From Paracoccaceae bacterium (lineage in GTDB: Bacteria; Pseudomonadota; Alphaproteobacteria; Rhodobacterales; Rhodobacteraceae), in NCBI GenBank assembly GCA_009920225.1, contig RGAJ01000058.1, forward strand, positions 1 to 8,549: a DNA stretch of 8,549 nt, read 5' to 3'. The notes below the pieces were generated by a model. That model had not been told where the DNA came from, did not search any database, and saw nothing but the letters and a program-made list of their open reading frames with translations. How positions within the stretch are numbered: the stretch's first letter is position 1; each line of letters opens with the position of its first letter. The position numbers and the translations under genes were made by a program. Below are positions 5,965-8,549 of this stretch, piece after piece.

Positions 5965-6842
5965 CCACAGACGATTTAGATGATTCAACCGCGCCGTTGA
6001 TCGAACATCTGACTGAATTGCGGCAACGACTGATTTATTCTGTTTCTGCCTTTATTGTGGGGATGATCATCTGTTTCACGGTGTGGAATCCGATTTTCAA
6101 TTTCTTGACCCATCCCCTGTGTTCTGCGATGGCGCTCAAAGGGCATTCTGATTGCGGATTGATCTTGATCAAGCTGCAAGAAGGTTTCTTTGTCGCGATT
6201 TCAATCTCGCTTGCGGGCGGTTTGGTTTTGTCCTTCCCATTTATCGCCTATCAGCTGTGGCGCTTTGTGGCCCCAGGGCTCTATAAATCAGAAAAGGGCG
6301 CGTTCCTGCCATTTTTGATCGCCTCGCCTTTTATGTTTTTTCTGGGCGCATCGTTTGCGTATTTTGTCGTCACGCCCTTGGCCTTTGACTTCTTTCTTGG
6401 CTTTCAACAAGCCGGCAGCGTGCTCGGCGAAGAGGCCGAAAATACAAACGCAATCGCAGGCATTGCATTCCAAGGTTCGGCACAAGAATACCTCAGCTTG
6501 ACCATCAAATTCATCGTGGCCTTTGGGCTGTGTTTCCAATTGCCTGTGTTGCTCACGCTTTTGGGCAAAGCCGGCATTGTCAGCGCAGAAGGTTTGGCAA
6601 ACGTCCGCAAATATGCGGTCGTCGGTATCCTGATCCTTGCGGCCATCGTAACGCCCCCCGATATCATCACGCAGGTGATCTTGTTCGTTGTCGTCTATGG
6701 ATTATACGAAATCTCGATCTTCCTTGTGCGTCGCGTGGAAACCAAACGCGAAGAAAAGCTGCGTGAAGAGGGATATTATGACGACGAGGCCGAATTTGAC
6801 GATCCTTTGATCAAAGAATTCGACGAGGACAAAGATGCCTGA
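5961..6842 (+). CDS. tatC: Twin-arginine translocase subunit TatC
   Basis: A 293-residue polytopic protein with six predicted membrane helices, the size and topology of TatC. The N-terminal cytoplasmic motif [10 protein letters not shown] (15-24) holds Glu19 and Arg21, equivalent to E. coli TatC Glu15 and Arg17, which help recognise the twin-arginine signal. Further signatures are [17 protein letters not shown] before an acidic periplasmic loop, PPDIITQ in a late periplasmic loop, and [13 protein letters not shown] closing the last helix. The C-terminal tail is strongly acidic with many Asp/Glu. It forms the substrate receptor with TatB. It begins inside the tatB stop codon and its last eight bases overlap the DUF815 start, so all three are probably translated together. 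Confidence 0.97.
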   Translation: MTTDDLDDSTAPLIEHLTELRQRLIYSVSAFIVGMIICFTVWNPIFNFLTHPLCSAMALKGHSDCGLILIKLQEGFFVAISISLAGGLVLSFPFIAYQLWRFVAPGLYKSEKGAFLPFLIASPFMFFLGASFAYFVVTPLAFDFFLGFQQAGSVLGEEAENTNAIAGIAFQGSAQEYLSLTIKFIVAFGLCFQLPVLLTLLGKAGIVSAEGLANVRKYAVVGILILAAIVTPPDIITQVILFVVVYGLYEISIFLVRRVETKREEKLREEGYYDDEAEFDDPLIKEFDEDKDA

Positions 6843-7677
6843 GACAGATCATCTTGCCAGAATTGCAGCGGCATTGGAACGCATGTCCCCCGTGCCGCTG
6901 CCAACCCCCGATTTTGACAGCGCAGACGCGTTCGTGTGGCACGTCGCCCCCGATCACTTACAGCCTGTGCAAAACATCGCCCGCGTGGATCTGTCGCTAT
7001 TGGTTGGGATAAACCGCTCGCGCGACACGCTGTATGAAAACACCCTACAATTCGCGAATGGCTTTGCGGCCAATAACGCGCTGTTGTGGGGCGCGCGTGG
7101 TATGGGCAAATCCTCCTTGGTCAAGGCCATTCATGGCGATATCGTTGCCAAAGGTTTGCCATTAAAAGTCGTCGAATTGCAGCGCGAAGATCTGCCCACT
7201 GTCGCGCGCTTGTTAAATATCCTGCGCGATGCGCCCTATCGCTTTATTCTGTTTTGTGATGATCTCAGCTTTAGCCACGATGATCAGCATTACAAATCCC
7301 TAAAGGCCATTCTCGATGGCGGGATCGAGGGGCGGCCACAAAATGTATTGCTTTATGCAACGTCAAATCGCCGTCACCTTATGCCGCGCGATATGATTGA
7401 AAATGAACGCTCGAGCTCCATCAATCCGTTCGAAGCGGTTGAGGAAAAAGTCTCCCTTTCTGATCGCTTTGGTCTGTGGTTGGGATTCCATCCTTGTTCT
7501 CAAGACGACTATCTGAACATGATTTATGGCTATTGTGACGCCCATGGCATCACCACAGACCGCGACACAATCCGCGCCGAGGCCATCGAATGGACCGCCA
7601 CGCGCGGATCCCGCTCTGGCCGGGTTGCATGGCAATATTTTATGGATCTTGCGGGGCGAAACGGGATTTCGGTGTAA
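6835..7677 (+). CDS. DUF815-type AAA+ ATPase coupled to tatC
   Basis: A 280-residue soluble P-loop ATPase that I place in the DUF815 (PF05673) family, whose role is not established. Walker A is GARGMGKSS (86-94), Walker [11 protein letters not shown] (137-146), a sensor-1-like Asn178 lies in [11 protein letters not shown], an Arg in LSDRFG (208-212) may be an arginine finger, and [11 protein letters not shown] (257-267) resembles a sensor-2 region. Residues 45-75 ([21 protein letters not shown]) match the usual segment ahead of the P-loop. No membrane segment or signal is seen. The ATG overlaps the tatC end by eight bases, so expression is likely tied to the translocase; whether it assists Tat cargo or is merely co-expressed is unknown. 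Family call good, function open. Confidence 0.88.
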   Translation: MPETDHLARIAAALERMSPVPLPTPDFDSADAFVWHVAPDHLQPVQNIARVDLSLLVGINRSRDTLYENTLQFANGFAANNALLWGARGMGKSSLVKAIHGDIVAKGLPLKVVELQREDLPTVARLLNILRDAPYRFILFCDDLSFSHDDQHYKSLKAILDGGIEGRPQNVLLYATSNRRHLMPRDMIENERSSSINPFEAVEEKVSLSDRFGLWLGFHPCSQDDYLNMIYGYCDAHGITTDRDTIRAEAIEWTATRGSRSGRVAWQYFMDLAGRNGISV

Positions 7678-7708
7678 ATCCCTATCTTTCATCTTTGTAA
7701 AAATACTC

Positions 7709-7735
7709 AAAAAAGGGGGCCTTGGCCCCCTTAAA
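7709..7735. terminator. Bidirectional rho-independent terminator
   Basis: AAGGGGGC (7713-7720) pairs exactly with GCCCCCTT (7725-7732) around a CTTG loop. Read on the minus strand it is followed by six T's (complement of 7709-7714), ideal for ending the NlpD-like transcript; on the plus strand it ends in TTAAATTT, adequate for ending the tat-DUF815 operon. It sits between the two convergent genes (stops at 7677 and 7750). Confidence 0.9.
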
Positions 7736-7749
7736 TTTACGTCATACAT

Positions 7750-8549
7750 TTACTTCAGATACGTCAACGGATCGACGCTTTCAAATCCGTTGCGTACTTC
7801 GAAATGCACATAAGACGGGTTTCCATCCCTGACCTTACCCAAAGTCTGCCCCCGCGACACACTTGCCCCTTTCGACACGGTGATATCCCCAATATTGGCA
7901 TATACTGTCAGAATATTATTGGGGTGTTTGACAACAACAATCGGAACCTGATTGGCGTCTGCGGTAATGGCGGCAACCGTTCCTGCATCTGCCGCAACGA
8001 TAGAGCTGCCGACAGGGGCGGAAATGTCGATACCATCTGTTTTGCCTTTGACGTATTCACGAATGATTTTTCCCTGCGCCGGATATGTCATTCGGCCGCC
8101 CGATGGGGTGGCGACAGTGGCGGCTTTCGCCTCGGTGGGTTTCGGGCTTGCTTGTTCTTTGGTTTCGGGGCTTGGCAAGGCTTTGGTCGCGCTTGGCGGT
8201 ACAGGCGTTGCACTTCCTGTTCCGGGGGCGGATACGGCCGCGGTGGCGGCTGCAGGTGCCGCGCCGGCATCGGCAGGAAGAGGGATCAAAAGGTACTGTC
8301 CCTCGCGTACGGTAAAGTTTGCATCCAAGCTGTTCCAATCGGCCAAGGACCGCACGGTCACGTCGTAAAGTCGTGCGATTGTGAACGCGGTCTCGCCGCG
8401 GGCAACTTTGTGGCGAATGGGTTCAATCTTGGGATCAGATTTGATCGGTGCCTTTGTGGGTTGTGTCACGGGCGCGGCTTTGGCGGGTGAGTCATCGGCT
8501 GCATCAATTGCGCTTTGTGCAAGCGCGGTCACATCTACCGCATCTTGCG
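7750..8549 (-). CDS. NlpD-like LysM + degenerate LytM (M23) protein, 5' end off the window
   Basis: The minus-strand frame is open through the right edge, so the N-terminus is missing. A GTG at 8532 is in frame but the reading frame continues upstream (QDAVDV), so it is not taken as the start. Visible parts, from the edge: an Ala/Asp linker, one LysM peptidoglycan-binding domain (RHKVARGETAFTIARLYDV to EGQYLLIPL), a Pro/Ala/Thr-rich low-complexity linker, and a C-terminal M23/LytM domain ending QTLGKVRDGNPSYVHFEVR...DPLTYL. In active M23 peptidases zinc is held by HxxxD and HxH; here these are TDGID and YVH, and the usual Tyr-x-His is YAN. It is therefore expected to be catalytically dead, like E. 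coli NlpD/EnvC, which activate cell-wall amidases at division. Probably a lipoprotein or exported protein. It converges on the tat operon. Confidence 0.9.
   Translation of the reverse strand, partial: QDAVDVTALAQSAIDAADDSPAKAAPVTQPTKAPIKSDPKIEPIRHKVARGETAFTIARLYDVTVRSLADWNSLDANFTVREGQYLLIPLPADAGAAPAAATAAVSAPGTGSATPVPPSATKALPSPETKEQASPKPTEAKAATVATPSGGRMTYPAQGKIIREYVKGKTDGIDISAPVGSSIVAADAGTVAAITADANQVPIVVVKHPNNILTVYANIGDITVSKGASVSRGQTLGKVRDGNPSYVHFEVRNGFESVDPLTYLK

Noticed and set aside
5961..6842. Twin-arginine signal peptides in the window, sought as Tat cargo near tatABC
   Set aside because: No protein with a complete N-terminus here has an RR signal motif; the N-terminus of the NlpD-like protein is outside the window.
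7804..8490. 228-codon plus-strand reading frame opposite the NlpD-like gene
   Set aside because: Composition is Gly/Arg/Cys-rich and low in complexity, an antisense shadow of the Pro/Ala linker; the other strand has clear LysM and LytM motifs.
8530..8532. GTG as the start codon of the NlpD-like protein
   Set aside because: The frame stays open to the window edge and no exported or lipoprotein signal follows the GTG; the gene is simply cut by the edge.

Overview
The window looks like a chromosomal segment from an alphaproteobacterium, most likely a marine Rhodobacteraceae (roseobacter-type) member. The main reasons are the character of the tatA-tatB-tatC set, the DUF815 AAA+ gene joined to tatC, a LysM/LytM protein facing that operon, and a Hint-domain protein of a type common in that family. 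This placement is inference from protein character and gene order; no rRNA or marker gene is present. I see no tRNA, rRNA, CRISPR array, insertion sequence or phage gene.

Layout from left to right. (1) Positions 1-948, minus strand: a Hint-domain protein whose 3' end lies off the left edge. (2) A 153-base divergent intergenic region. (3) Three plus-strand genes at 1102-4491: an SDR-fold protein of the atypical ketoacyl-reductase-like subgroup with a degenerate active site, a Na+/solute symporter of the SSS family, and an FbpC/PotA-type ABC importer ATPase with no permease or binding protein in view. A hairpin lies between the symporter and the ATPase gene and includes part of the ATPase ribosome-binding site. 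(4) A minus-strand small secreted hypothetical protein at 4427-4963, overlapping the ATPase gene tail to tail by 65 bases. (5) A 329-base AT-rich intergenic region with several inverted repeats. (6) The plus-strand tatA-tatB-tatC-DUF815 operon at 5293-7677, whose last three genes overlap or nearly touch. (7) A bidirectional rho-independent terminator. (8) From the right edge, minus strand, an NlpD-like LysM + LytM protein whose 5' end is outside the window.

How the parts may work together. TatA, TatB and TatC form the complete twin-arginine translocase for folded proteins. The opposing NlpD-like protein has lost the metal ligands of a peptidase, as in the amidase activators NlpD and EnvC. In E. 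coli, two of the cell-wall amidases controlled by such activators are Tat substrates, so a translocase set beside an amidase-activator-like gene makes functional sense, although the link here is inferred. The SDR-symporter-ATPase group is probably a small-molecule uptake/metabolism unit of unknown substrate. Nothing in the window is clearly a new defence or mobile system. The best leads are the degenerate enzymes (SDR and LytM), the symporter with a partnerless ABC ATPase, the DUF815 ATPase coupled to tatC, and the structured leader upstream of tatA.
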